A stretch of 64,000 bases of DNA from Bradyrhizobium stylosanthis (lineage in GTDB: Bacteria > Pseudomonadota > Alphaproteobacteria > Rhizobiales > Xanthobacteraceae). The first letter of the stretch is position 1, and every line of letters starts with the position of its first letter. The notes under the pieces were generated by a model. That model was not told the DNA's origin and searched no databases. It saw only the letters and a list, made by a program, of their open reading frames with translations. This document shows, piece after piece, positions 45,732 through 55,644 of this stretch. The stretch lies in contig NZ_LVEM01000005.1 in the NCBI RefSeq assembly GCF_001641335.1, positions 124,001 through 188,000 of the forward strand, given 5' to 3'. Both the position numbers and the translations under genes were made by a program.

Positions 45732-46580
45732 CTATCTCGGCTCTGCGAAATACGTCGCTGGTGCCATGAGAAGTGCACCGTCGAGTGGTGGAGCTATCTC
45801 GAACATCTGCGCGCGATTGTGAAAGTGAAAGACTCGTCGGATTCGATACTTGTCGCTACGTTCCGCGGCGACATCGACCTCGCGCCTTGTGAGCCAAAAC
45901 GCTGTCCGCTCATGCCCGCATGTCGTCTTGACCTCTAACAGTCGTTCTTGGCCGTCAGCTTCAAATGAGCGGACGTCATAACCGTAGCCGTCTCCGTCCA
46001 AATCGGAGACCCAGCGAACGCTGTTGGCAAGGTCTTCTCGCCCCGCGCGTCGTAAACGGTCTTGCTCGAACGTCACGACGAATCTCTCGCCGGCTTTCCC
46101 CAATTGACGATTCCTGGCATCTCGCTCCGCTGGGTCGAACTTCCCCACCAAACGGCGGACGGCAGGCGTCAACGTCTTGTCGAGGTCTTCGATCGGTGGC
46201 GGGGCAACGAAAACCGCATCATCGTTGAGCGCCAGCGGTTGAGTGTCGGTATTCGCTGGGTAAAGGACATCCGGCGTCTGGCCGACGTTGCGCTCGACTG
46301 CGGCGACCAAGGCGTCCTGATAATGCGCTAGGGGCTTGTAGCCATTGATCCACGGCGCTCCCAGCCTATCGAGAACTGCGGAGATGTTTTGAAGCTTACG
46401 CTCGATTGACCCTTCGGAGCGATGGACGGTGGTCAAGAGCAGTCGCCTATTTTGCGCCTTGCTGTAAGCCGCGCCCGCCCTTTCAAGGGCTAACATCCGA
46501 AAATAGCTTTCGACCACGGCGGAGATCTCGCTCTCCGTCCAAGGTGTTCCAGCGATGCCCTTAGCGCGCTCCCAATCCAA
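45732..46580 (-). CDS. DUF3883 (NOV C-terminal) protein with restriction-enzyme-like N-terminal domain
   Basis: A 282-residue protein. Residues 12-95 (ESEISAVVESYFRML, YSKAQNRRLLL, SIERKLQNISAVLDRLG, INGYKPL) resemble a domain at the front of some predicted HNH or McrA-like endonucleases. Residues 160-255 are DUF3883, with E165 (GKAGERFV), D202 (GYGYDVRS) and E216-V-K218 (LLEVKTT), the spacing of a PD-(D/E)xK nuclease core. The gene is A/T-richer than its flanks and stands alone, suggesting horizontal gain. DNA cleavage is inferred, not shown. No methyltransferase or helicase partner is nearby. Confidence 0.75.
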   Translation of the reverse strand: MDWERAKGIAGTPWTESEISAVVESYFRMLALERAGAAYSKAQNRRLLLTTVHRSEGSIERKLQNISAVLDRLGAPWINGYKPLAHYQDALVAAVERNVGQTPDVLYPANTDTQPLALNDDAVFVAPPPIEDLDKTLTPAVRRLVGKFDPAERDARNRQLGKAGERFVVTFEQDRLRRAGREDLANSVRWVSDLDGDGYGYDVRSFEADGQERLLEVKTTCGHERTAFWLTRREVDVAAERSDKYRIRRVFHFHNRAQMFEIAPPLDGALLMAPATYFAEPR

Positions 46581-46691
46581 GTCTTAGCCCCTTGGAGCTA
46601 GAGAGTATCAGGGAGGGCACGAGACGCAATCTAGGTGCTTGAAATGCGGGGAGGGCGGCCGAGACTTCTCGTCGGAGACTATGATGCCCGC

Positions 46692-48266
46692 CTACTTCAC
46701 CGCCCCGAAGCGGCTGTCGAAAGAGTTCGACGACACCACAGGCGCGGCACCCGACATCTGGCCGCTGTCAGCCGCGCCATCGCCCACCGACGGCTTCAGC
46801 GCCGGGCGCGTCTGGGCGAGGCGAGTGTCGGGCTTCGCCGGCTCTGCCGGCTTGGCGGCGGCCACCGCCGGCTTCGGCGTGTCCTTTGCTGCATCCTTGG
46901 ACTTGTCGTGGCCCGGCACGAAGCGGGTGACGGCGGCCTTCAGCCTCGACGCTGCGGTCGGCGGCGTAGTGGATGTCGGGGCAGGTGCCACGGACGCGGT
47001 CGCTTGCGGCGGAGGCGTGGTCGCCGTCGTATCGGCGGTGCCCATGCCCATCTTGCGGCCGAGGTTGGAGAAGAAGCCGCCGCCTTGCGATTTCTCGGCG
47101 GGTGCGGCTGTCGCGACGCGGGTGCCCGCGGCGGGCGCGCTGACGGCGACGACAGGCTCTTCCTGCGGCGCAGGCGCGGCGGCGACCGCATCGAGATTCG
47201 GCTTGGGCGGATTGACGTGTCCGGGGATCGTGCCCGGCGCCTTCGCCATCGCCAGCATCTGCAGCGTGGTGCCTTCGGCGCCTTCCGACAGGCCGGTCGA
47301 GCCTTCCGGAATCTTCGCCGCGAAGATCTTGTTCATGCCGCCGTCGATGCCGGTGTTCATGCGCGCGACCGGCGTGCCCCTGGCGACGAGCTTGGCGTAT
47401 TCCGCCTCGTCGCGGCCCTGCTTCTCGCGCACGGCGCTGGCGACGTCCTCGGGGATCACATAGGCCGGGCACTTCGCGGACGCGTCGAACACCGGATCGC
47501 GCTTGGCGTCGGCCGGCTTCGCCGCGTCGAAGACGTATTTCTTCTCGCAGAAATCGACCTTCGGCTCCTGCCGCGTCACCTCGAAATGATCGTAGCCTTC
47601 CTTGATCATCTTCCAGAAGGCCATGTTCGGATTGTTCCGATGCTTGGCCATGTTCGCCGGCGTCATCTTGAACGGATAGGCCTGCAGCTGGAACGCCTTC
47701 TGGCCGCCGAAGAAGGACTCGCGGCCGAGCGAATAGATCTCCGCGATCTGCTCGTCGGTCATGGCGTAACAGCCGCGCGAAGAACAGTCGCCGTGCACCA
47801 TCAGCTGCGAGCCGGTGCGGCCCAGCGCCTTGTCGAACGCGTTCGGATAGCCGGTGTTGAAGGAGAGGTAGTACGCCGACTGCGGATTCATCTGGCTCGG
47901 ATTGATCGAGTAGAATCCTTCCGGCGCCTGGCGATCGCCTTCGCGCACCTTCGGACCGAGATCACCGGACCAGCGGCAGATCGGATAGGTCTTGAGCAGC
48001 ACGAACTGGCCGTTGCGCGCCTGCTTCCAGACCTCGAGCTCGGCCTCCTGCTTGAACAGGCGCACCAGGATCGGCGACTGCAGGTCCATGTCCTTCTCGA
48101 CCATCGCGGCGAGAAGTTTCGGCGGCACCGGCTGGTTGGCCTTGGCGTTGGTCGCGAGCGAGACCTGGTCGGTATCGCAGCCGGACAGCAGGACGCCGGC
48201 CGTCATCAGCGCAACCGAAGCCAAGAGCGCGCGAGCAAGCGAACGAGAAATCAAGATGGACCCCAC
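46692..48266 (-). CDS. L,D-transpeptidase-family lipoprotein with long Ala/Pro-rich tail
   Basis: About 524 residues. A lipobox LLSGC follows the hydrophobic VALMTAGVL, so the protein is probably lipid-anchored. The YkuD-type catalytic motif is MVHGDCSSRGCYAM, with His and Cys intact. The YafK-like subgroup (WKQARNGQFVLLKTYPICRWSG) cuts or links peptidoglycan cross-bridges and lipoprotein. After about residue 290 the protein is low complexity, Ala/Pro/Thr-rich, nearly half its length. The start is uncertain: GTG 48266 and TTG 48254 or 48296 are all open. Confidence 0.82.
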   Translation of the reverse strand: MGSILISRSLARALLASVALMTAGVLLSGCDTDQVSLATNAKANQPVPPKLLAAMVEKDMDLQSPILVRLFKQEAELEVWKQARNGQFVLLKTYPICRWSGDLGPKVREGDRQAPEGFYSINPSQMNPQSAYYLSFNTGYPNAFDKALGRTGSQLMVHGDCSSRGCYAMTDEQIAEIYSLGRESFFGGQKAFQLQAYPFKMTPANMAKHRNNPNMAFWKMIKEGYDHFEVTRQEPKVDFCEKKYVFDAAKPADAKRDPVFDASAKCPAYVIPEDVASAVREKQGRDEAEYAKLVARGTPVARMNTGIDGGMNKIFAAKIPEGSTGLSEGAEGTTLQMLAMAKAPGTIPGHVNPPKPNLDAVAAAPAPQEEPVVAVSAPAAGTRVATAAPAEKSQGGGFFSNLGRKMGMGTADTTATTPPPQATASVAPAPTSTTPPTAASRLKAAVTRFVPGHDKSKDAAKDTPKPAVAAAKPAEPAKPDTRLAQTRPALKPSVGDGAADSGQMSGAAPVVSSNSFDSRFGAVK

Positions 48267-48688
48267 ACCGTGCCGGGCAGAGAGCGCGAACCCCAATTCG
48301 TTCAGAGCATGATCTGCCCCCGTCGCGACGGGCTCTCTCAGACCACGCTCCAGCGCTTATGCCCTGAAGCCATTGATTAAAATTCTAACCTCTGGGTCAT
48401 GTGGTCGCAACCCGAGCGGGGATCACGAGGGCGTTGGCCCAGTGGCATGGTCAACGAAGCCTAAATGGACGCGACTTTGGGCCTTACTTGGGCCTTCCGG
48501 CCCAATTGGGACTCAGATCGCTGATTTGGGCAAAAAAAGGGTTAACGGGGGGTTACCGGGGGGCGGCTGGGGGAGGTCTCGTAGGGTGGGCAAAGCGCAG
48601 CGTGCCCACCATTTCGCGCAATCCGACCTGTCCGTGGGCACGGCGCTTCGCGCCTTTGCCCACCCTACGGCACCGAAACCGGTCCGAA
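48267..48688. other. intergenic region, L,D-transpeptidase to accA
   Basis: The first 310 bases hold no gene. They contain tracts of G (around 48545-48575) and the palindromic TTGGGCCTTCCGGCCCAA at about 48488-48506. A family C repeat fills 48581-48668, close to the accA stop at 48689. Confidence 0.4.
48581..48668. repeat. intergenic hairpin repeat, family C copy 1
   Basis: GTAGGGTGGGCAAAGCGCAG at the left pairs with GCGCCTTTGCCCACCCTAC at the right, and inner CGTGCCCACC pairs with GTGGGCACGG, giving a long imperfect hairpin around a short variable centre. It ends 20 bases from the accA stop. A second copy is at 55811. Confidence 0.88.
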
Positions 48689-49651
48689 TCAGCCCAGTTT
48701 CCGGCCGATATCGAGGAATTTCTGCCGCCGCTGCTTGCGGATGCCGTCGCCGTCCAGGCCCTTGAGCTCGTCGAAGGCCTTGGCGATGGCATCGCCCGTG
48801 GTGGCGATCATGGCGGCGGGGTCGCGATGGGCGCCGCCGACCGGCTCCTTCAGGATCTGGTCGATCACCCCGAAGCGGAGCATGTCCTGGGCGGTGATCT
48901 TCATGTTGTTGGCGGCTTCCTGCGCCTTGGTGCCGTCGCGCCAGAGGATGGAGGAGGCGGCTTCCGGCGAGATCACGCTGTAGATGGCGTGCTCCAGCAT
49001 CAGGACCTTGTTGGCGGTGGTGATGGCGATGGCGCCGCCCGACATGCCCTCGCCGGTGATGATGGCGACGTTCGGCACGGTGAGCGCGAGGCACGCATCG
49101 GTCGAGCGCGCGATCGCCTCGGCCTGGCCGCGCTCCTCGGCGCCGATGCCGGGATAGGCGCCGGCGGAATCGGCGAGCGACAGCACGGGAAGGCCGAACC
49201 GCTCGGCCATCTCCATCAGCCGCACGCATTTGCGATAGCCTTCGGGCCGCGCCATGCCGAAATTGTGCCGGATCCGGCTCTCGGTGGAATCGCCCTTTTC
49301 CTGGCCCATCACGCAGATCGGCTCGCCGCGGAAGCGGCCGAAGCCGGCGACCAGCGCCTCGTCCTCGCCGAACTTGCGGTCGCCGGCGAGCGGGGTGAAT
49401 TCGGTGACCAGGCCCTTGATGAAGTCGTTGAAATGCGGCCGCTGCGGATGCCGCGCCACCAGCGTCTTCTGCCAGGGCGTCAGGTTCGTATAGAGGTCGG
49501 CCAGCGCCTGCGCCGCCTTGTCCTCGATCCGGCCGATCTCGTCGCTGATGTCGGTGCCGGTGGCGGCGAGCGCGCGCAATTCGTCGACCTTGGAGTCGAG
49601 CTCGGCGACGGGCTTTTCGAAGTCGAGATAGCTGCGCATCTGGTCTTGCAT
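48689..49651 (-). CDS. accA: acetyl-CoA carboxylase carboxyltransferase subunit alpha
   Basis: A 320-residue carboxyltransferase subunit of fatty-acid synthesis. Hallmarks are YLDFEKPVAELDSKVDELR near the start, ARHPQRPHFNDFI, the crotonase-fold core GRFRGEPICVMGQEKG and SLADSAGAYPGIGAEERGQAEAIA, then TGEGMSGGAIAI. With AccD it moves carboxylate from biotin to acetyl-CoA. ATG 49651 gives the normal length; the frame upstream runs through repeat DNA. accD is not in the window. Confidence 0.96.
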   Translation of the reverse strand: MQDQMRSYLDFEKPVAELDSKVDELRALAATGTDISDEIGRIEDKAAQALADLYTNLTPWQKTLVARHPQRPHFNDFIKGLVTEFTPLAGDRKFGEDEALVAGFGRFRGEPICVMGQEKGDSTESRIRHNFGMARPEGYRKCVRLMEMAERFGLPVLSLADSAGAYPGIGAEERGQAEAIARSTDACLALTVPNVAIITGEGMSGGAIAITTANKVLMLEHAIYSVISPEAASSILWRDGTKAQEAANNMKITAQDMLRFGVIDQILKEPVGGAHRDPAAMIATTGDAIAKAFDELKGLDGDGIRKQRRQKFLDIGRKLG

Positions 49652-49965
49652 CAACTCAGTATAGGGGGACGGGGCGAAAGAAGCGAAGCGAGGTTCGGGT
49701 CGCGGAAAGAAGTTTAGCTTCTTCAACGGGTTGGCTTGTGTGCTCGTGGCAGCCGGCCAAATCAGTCGAAAGGCCACGGCTCTTTCTGCGGAGATGTGGC
49801 CGAAGTCAAGGCGGAGTTTGTCGTCCCGGCGAAGGCCGGGACCCATACCGCGAGGTCTTTCGATTGCAGGCGGCATGAGTACGGAACGACGGATCTTCGC
49901 CAAACTGCTCCCTGTGGTTATGGGTCCCGGCCTTCGCCGGGACGACGTTGAAAAGAGAGCCGGAC
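49652..49965. other. 314-base intergenic region between accA and xerD
   Basis: There is no gene. The first 170 bases hold the accA promoter region and nothing recognisable beyond it. A family B repeat fills 49820-49946 and ends 19 bases from the xerD stop. Confidence 0.5.
49820..49946. repeat. intergenic hairpin repeat, family B copy 2
   Basis: GTCGTCCCGGCGAAGGCCGG at the left pairs with CCGGCCTTCGCCGGGACGAC at the right; inner GACCCATA pairs with TATGGGTC. The middle has about 75 variable bases. This copy has both arms in the short form. It is just downstream of xerD. Confidence 0.88.
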
Positions 49966-50925
49966 CTACTTCTCCGCCAGCGGGTGCAGGTCGCGGACCA
50001 GGCTCTTCAGCCGCTCCTCGACCACGTGGGTGTAGATCTGGGTCGTGGAGATGTCGGTGTGTCCCAGCAGCGTCTGCACGATGCGCAAGTCGGCGCCGTT
50101 GTGCAGCAGATGGCTGGCGAAGGCGTGGCGCAGCACGTGCGGCGAGACCAGCCGGGCCTGCAGGCCGGAGGCCACCGCGAGCTCCTTCAGATCGCGGGCA
50201 AAGTGCTGCCGCGTCAGATGTCCGCTCTCGCCGAAGGAGGGGAACAGCCATTTCGCCGCAGCGAGGCTGTCTTTCTTCTTCTCCGTCTTCGCGGCCTCCG
50301 TCGCGGCGAGATAATCCGCCATCGCCTGGCGCGAAGCGTCGTTGAGCGGCACCAGGCGTTCCTTGTTGCCCTTGCCGCGCACCACGATCATGCGCGCGTC
50401 GCGCTTGGCCGCCGAGCGCGGCAGCGCCACCAGCTCGGAGACGCGCAGGCCCGTGGCGTAGAGCACCTCGAGCAGGCAGTAGAGCCTTAAAGCCCGCAGC
50501 CGTTTCGACGGCGAGGCCTCTTCCGCCTCGCTCAATTCCTTGGCGCGGCGGAGCATGCGGTCGACATCGGCGATCGACAGCACTTTCGGCAGGCCGCGGC
50601 CGCGCTTCGGGCCGGACAGGATCGCCGCGGGATCGTCGGTACGAATGCGCTCGTTCAGCAGGAAGCGGTAGAGATGCCGCATCGCCGACAGCCGCCGCGC
50701 CACGCTGGTGGATTTGAAGCCGCGCGTGTCGAGATCGGCGAGATAGTCGCGCAGGATTTGCGTTTCCGCGTCGGCAAAACTGTGGCCGACGCGGCCCAAA
50801 AATTCCGAGAAATCGGTGAGGTCGCGGCGATAGGCGTCGAGCGTGTTGGGGCCGGCGCCCTGTTCCGCCGCGAGCATGTCGAGGAACAGGCCGGTGAGCT
50901 TGGTGTCTGAGGGCTTTGCACGCAT
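49966..50925 (-). CDS. xerD: site-specific tyrosine recombinase XerD
   Basis: A 319-residue recombinase that resolves chromosome dimers at dif together with XerC. The SAM-like N-terminal domain (10-95; LFLDMLAAEQGAGPNTLDAYRRDL) is followed by the catalytic residues: Arg in YATGLRVSELVAL, HxxR in SPHVLRHAFASH, His in LLGHTDI and nucleophile Tyr in TQIYTHVVEE. Length and N-terminus fit XerD better than phage integrases. It lies next to a small membrane gene and aroK, a usual rhizobial neighbourhood. Confidence 0.93.
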   Translation of the reverse strand: MRAKPSDTKLTGLFLDMLAAEQGAGPNTLDAYRRDLTDFSEFLGRVGHSFADAETQILRDYLADLDTRGFKSTSVARRLSAMRHLYRFLLNERIRTDDPAAILSGPKRGRGLPKVLSIADVDRMLRRAKELSEAEEASPSKRLRALRLYCLLEVLYATGLRVSELVALPRSAAKRDARMIVVRGKGNKERLVPLNDASRQAMADYLAATEAAKTEKKKDSLAAAKWLFPSFGESGHLTRQHFARDLKELAVASGLQARLVSPHVLRHAFASHLLHNGADLRIVQTLLGHTDISTTQIYTHVVEERLKSLVRDLHPLAEK

Positions 50926-50942
50926 GCCCCGGAGCCTAGCTG

Positions 50943-51089
50943 CTATTTCTTGAGAAACTTATCCGGCGGGATCGTCACCGTCATGTCCCGCGGCTTCGGA
51001 CTCACGAAGTTCGCCAGCGCGAAAATCACGCCATAGACGATGCCGGCGAGCACGGCGACGACCGTCAGGAAGCGGAACAGGCTGGGCAT
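50943..51089 (-). CDS. 48-residue single-pass membrane protein
   Basis: A short reading frame with ATG at 51089 and TAG at 50943. One hydrophobic helix, LTVVAVLAGIVYGVIFALA (residues 8-26), is followed by a polar tail (NFVSPKPRDMTVTIPPDKFL) ending in KK. The conserved-looking composition, start next to a short TTGGGT leader, and its fit between xerD and aroK make it likely real. No family name is known to me. It would be inserted in the inner membrane with a charged C-terminus. Confidence 0.6.
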   Translation of the reverse strand: MPSLFRFLTVVAVLAGIVYGVIFALANFVSPKPRDMTVTIPPDKFLKK

Positions 51090-51259
51090 CGGTCTTGGGT
51101 CTCTATACGGACTTGGTAGGGGGCCGGGCGGGCGAATTAACCAATGAAATCATCCAACATGTTCGCCGTTTCGTGGCAAGAGTCCTCTGGCGAGGGCCCC
51201 TGCGGGGTCGTATAGGTGGCCAAACCATGCCGCCTTTGGCGGCAGATCGAGCGAGATTG

Positions 51260-51882
51260 ATGTCCGACGCCGCGTTGCCGATTCCCGCTTCGACTGAGGC
51301 CGACATCCTGTCGGCGCTCGGCGCGCGCTCGATCGTGCTCGTCGGCATGATGGGGGTGGGCAAATCCACCATCGGCCGCCGCATGGCGGCGCGGCTCAAG
51401 CTGCCTTTCGTCGATGCCGACACCGAGATCGAGGCGGCGGCCGGCATGACCATACCGGAAATCTTCGAGCGCCACGGCGAGGCGCATTTCCGCGACGGCG
51501 AGGCCCGCGTGATCGCCCGCCTGCTCGAGGGCGGTCCGCTGGTGCTGGCGACCGGCGGCGGCGCCTTCATGCGCGAGGAGACGCGGACCCGCATCGCGGC
51601 CAAGGCGATCTCGATCTGGCTCAGGGCGGACCACGACGTCATCATGCGCCGCGTCCGCCGCCGTGCCGACCGTCCGCTGCTGCAGACCGCGGATCCCGAG
51701 GGAACCGTCACGCGCCTGCTCACCGAGCGCGAGCCGATCTACGGCAAGGCCGACCTCACCATCGCCTCGCGCGACGTGCCGCACGACAAGATCGTCGAGG
51801 AGACCATCGAGACGCTGCGCGCCCATCTCTGCGGCGAGCAGGCCGCGCCCCCACCACCTGCCGACGTTGCGAGTGCCGGACG

Positions 51883-51886
<4 letters not shown>
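51260..51886 (+). CDS. aroK: shikimate kinase
   Basis: A 208-residue kinase that phosphorylates shikimate in chorismate synthesis. Walker A is GMMGVGKST (29-37), VDADTEIEAAAGMTIPEIF binds shikimate, and ATGGGAFM plus RADRPLLQ (lid) complete the site. ATG 51260 is preferred because the N-terminal 20 residues then match the family; ATG 51227 is possible. Its stop overlaps the aroB ATG by four bases, the classical aroK-aroB pair. Confidence 0.93.
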
Positions 51887-53031
<1,145 letters not shown>

Positions 53032-53098
53032 GGCGCGACGCGCGACGTGGATGCCGGTTCGCGTCGGGAAAACGCGTTAGAAGTAACTAGAGTGGTGC

Positions 53099-54403
53099 AT
53101 GGACTGGCTCGGATTCACCATCGTCGTCCTCTGCCTCCTGGTCTCGGCGTTCTTCGCCGCGAGCGAGACCGCGCTGACCGGCGCCTCGCGCGCCAGCATG
53201 CTGCGGCTGTCGAAGCAGGGTAATCGCGACGCCGACGTCGTCTCCGATCTGCTGGACATGCGCGAGCGCCTGATCGGCGCGCTGCTGCTCGGCAACAACA
53301 TCGCCAATATCGGCGCGTCCGCGCTGGCGACCGCCATCTTCACGTCCTGGTTCGGCGATGTCGGCGTGCTCTATGCCACCGGCGTGATGACCGCTCTGGT
53401 CGTGATCTTCGCCGAGGTGCTGCCGAAGACCATCGCCATCAACGCGCCGGATCGCATGGCGCTCGCGGTCGCGCGCCCGATGCGGCTGACGATGTACGTG
53501 CTGGGGCCGCTGCTGCGGATCGTCGAGGTCATCGTGCGCCTGCTGATGCGCCTGTTCGGCCTTGCCGGCGAGCATCAGGCGATCCTGTCGCCGACCGAGC
53601 GCCTGCGCGGCGCGGTCGACCTGTTGCACCACGAGGGCAAGGTCGAGAAGCAGGATCGCGACATGCTCGGCGGCCTGCTCGATCTGCGCGAGCTGCAGGT
53701 CTCCGACGTCATGATCCATCGCACCGAGATGATGATGATCAACGCCGACATGCCGCCGGACGATCTGGTGCGCGAGGTGCTGGCGACCGAATACACCCGC
53801 ATCCCGCTGTGGCGCGAGAAGCCGGAAAACATCATCGGCGTGCTTCACGCCAAGGATCTGCTGCGCGCGATCCGCGCCTCCGACGGCGATACCTCGCGCA
53901 TCGACGTCTCCACCATTGCGCTGCCGCCCTGGTTCGTGCCGGAGATGCGGCCGCTCGCCGAGCAGCTCAAGGCGTTCCGGCGGCGAAAAACCCATTTCGC
54001 GCTCGTCGTCGACGAGTACGGCGAAGTTGAAGGTCTCGTGACGCTGGAAGACATTCTGGAAGAAATCGTCGGCGACATCTCCGACGAGCACGACGTCGTG
54101 GTCGCCGGCGTGCGCGCCCAGCCGGACGGCTCGGTCGTGGTCGACGGCTCGGTCCCGATCCGCGACCTCAACCGCGCCATGGACTGGCACCTGCCCGATG
54201 AAGAGGCAACCACGGTCGCCGGCCTCGTCATTCACGAGGCGCGTTCGATCCCCGACCGCGGCCAGAGTTTTACGTTCCACGGCTTCCGCTTCCGCGTCCT
54301 GCGTAGGGAACGCAACCGCATCACCGCGCTCCGTATTTCACCGGTGCCGCGCGAGGCCGAGATGGATGAGCCCAAGCGGAGGCGGGCGGGGACGTCGTTT
54401 TAG
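53099..54403 (+). CDS. HlyC/CorC-family membrane protein with CNNM and CBS domains
   Basis: A 434-residue protein. An N-terminal CNNM/DUF21 domain with three to four helices opens the protein (LGFTIVVLCLLVSAFFAASETALT, then IGALLLGNNIANIGASALATAIF). A CBS pair lies at about 205-330 (VMIHRTEMMMINADMP, FALVVDEYGEVEGLVTLEDILEEIVGDI), and a CorC_HlyC domain ends it. Relatives are linked to magnesium or other metal efflux; the name hemolysin is historical. It follows aroB, as in many rhizobia. Confidence 0.92.
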   Translation: MDWLGFTIVVLCLLVSAFFAASETALTGASRASMLRLSKQGNRDADVVSDLLDMRERLIGALLLGNNIANIGASALATAIFTSWFGDVGVLYATGVMTALVVIFAEVLPKTIAINAPDRMALAVARPMRLTMYVLGPLLRIVEVIVRLLMRLFGLAGEHQAILSPTERLRGAVDLLHHEGKVEKQDRDMLGGLLDLRELQVSDVMIHRTEMMMINADMPPDDLVREVLATEYTRIPLWREKPENIIGVLHAKDLLRAIRASDGDTSRIDVSTIALPPWFVPEMRPLAEQLKAFRRRKTHFALVVDEYGEVEGLVTLEDILEEIVGDISDEHDVVVAGVRAQPDGSVVVDGSVPIRDLNRAMDWHLPDEEATTVAGLVIHEARSIPDRGQSFTFHGFRFRVLRRERNRITALRISPVPREAEMDEPKRRRAGTSF

Positions 54404-54436
54404 ACCTAGTGGTCTTGCGCCCCGATCGTTCCGCAC

Positions 54437-54560
54437 CGTCATGGCCGGGCATAGCCGTCCGAAGGACGGCGTCGCTTCCTCTCGCCTATGACCCGGCCAT
54501 CCACGTCTCATCGGCTGCACCAAGAAAGTGGATGCCCGGGACAAGCCCGGGCATGACGAC
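54437..54560. repeat. intergenic hairpin repeat, family A copy 4, reversed and with a long arm
   Basis: It is reversed relative to the other copies: the GTCATGGCCGGGC arm comes first and GCCCGGGCATGACGAC last. The left arm is extended: between the CCGGGC and its partner CCCGGCCAT lie about 40 extra bases bounded by CATAG and CTATG, containing GCCGTCCGAAGGACGGC. So this arm is a stem with a second hairpin on top. It lies between the CorC-type gene and bolA. Confidence 0.82.
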
Positions 54561-54599
54561 CAATTGTGATCATGTTCAAGGCCACCAAGGGGAAGAGAG

Positions 54600-54878
54600 C
54601 TAACCTTCCCCCGGCGCCTGCGCGTGGATCGCCAGTGCGTGCACGCTGCCGGAGAGTTCCGCCGCCAGCGCCGAATTTATCATGCGATGGCGTTCGACCC
54701 GGGTCTTCCCTTTGAAGGCTTGAGACACGATATAAACGCGGAAGTGCGTCTCACCGCTGGGCCGATGGCCGGCGTGGCCCTCATGCAAATGTGACTCGTC
54801 GACGACCTCGAGGCTTTCCGGGGTGAAAGCTTCCCGCAACTTGTTGCTGATAGTGTCTTTCATAACCATGAGTGCCAT
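54600..54878 (-). CDS. bolA: BolA-family protein
   Basis: A 92-residue BolA protein. The fold's conserved stretch is HEGHAGHRPSGETHFRVYIVS with the closing KTRVERHRMINSALAAEL, including the RHR motif and the candidate cluster-binding histidines. BolA proteins pair with monothiol glutaredoxins on an iron-sulfur cluster and affect cell shape and stress. The alternative ATG at residue 6 (MKDTIS) is possible. It diverges from a J-domain gene, with 96 bases between. Confidence 0.92.
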   Translation of the reverse strand: MALMVMKDTISNKLREAFTPESLEVVDESHLHEGHAGHRPSGETHFRVYIVSQAFKGKTRVERHRMINSALAAELSGSVHALAIHAQAPGEG

Positions 54879-54974
54879 TAAAGCGCGTCACCAAGCCCCG
54901 TCAATTGCCGGGGTGGTCAGCTAATTGCAATGTCAAGACTTGAAGGTTTTTGCATTGCGTAGTCAAAGTCAGCC

Positions 54975-55607
54975 ATGCCGATCGATTCATCAAAGTTCTT
55001 CGACTCCATCCGCGTGAAGCCGCGGGGCAAGCAGCCGGAAGTGAAGCCGCGCGACACCGTGGTCGGCTGCGAGTGGGCAGGCTGCCAGAACAAGGGTGCG
55101 CACCGCGCGCCGAAGGGCCGCGAGAACCAGCGCGAGTACTGGCACTTCTGCCTCGACCACGTGCGCGAGTACAACCAGAACTACAATTTCTTCTCCGGCA
55201 TGAATGCTGACGCTGTCGCGCGCTACCAGAAGGACGCGCTGACCGGCCATCGTCCGACCTGGAAGATGGGTGCCAATGGCGGCAAGAAGGGTACGGAAGC
55301 CGACATCGACATGGCGTCCGATCCGTTCAGCATGTTCTCCGAGATCAACGGCCGCGCCAACTGGCGCAAGGGCCCGGACGCCCAGCCCAAGGCCGAGACG
55401 CGCAAGGTGATGAACGCCGAGCGCAAGGCACTCCAGGTCATGGGTCTCGGCCCCGACGCCACGCTCGCCGACGTCAAGACCAAGTACAAGGCGCTGGTCA
55501 AGCAGCACCACCCCGACGCCAACGGCGGCGACCGCTCCACCGAGGATCGCCTGATCGAGATCATCAAGGCGTATAATTATCTGAAGACGGTGGTGCGGGA
55601 AGCCTGA
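54975..55607 (+). CDS. J-domain (DnaJ-like) protein
   Basis: A 210-residue protein with the J domain at the C-terminus (about 145-208): LQVMGLGPDATLADVKTKYKALV, HPD in KQHHPDANGG, and LIEIIKAYNYLK. The first 75 residues hold a Cys/His cluster (CEWAGCQNKG, HFCLDH) that may bind zinc. The layout is typical of a conserved alphaproteobacterial family. It should stimulate an Hsp70 partner. It diverges from bolA, a conserved pairing in rhizobia. Confidence 0.92.
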   Translation: MPIDSSKFFDSIRVKPRGKQPEVKPRDTVVGCEWAGCQNKGAHRAPKGRENQREYWHFCLDHVREYNQNYNFFSGMNADAVARYQKDALTGHRPTWKMGANGGKKGTEADIDMASDPFSMFSEINGRANWRKGPDAQPKAETRKVMNAERKALQVMGLGPDATLADVKTKYKALVKQHHPDANGGDRSTEDRLIEIIKAYNYLKTVVREA

Positions 55608-55644
55608 GGCCTTCGCGCGCCCTAGCTGTCTCCAAACTCTCGGT

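Noticed and set aside
46635..48380. A 581-codon plus-strand frame opposite the L,D-transpeptidase
   Set aside because: It is Arg/Gly/Leu-rich and without domains; the minus-strand gene has a lipobox and catalytic motif.
49966..50925. The tyrosine recombinase as a phage or island integrase
   Set aside because: Length, N-terminal domain and motifs match XerD, there is no tRNA or att-like repeat beside it, and its neighbours are housekeeping genes.
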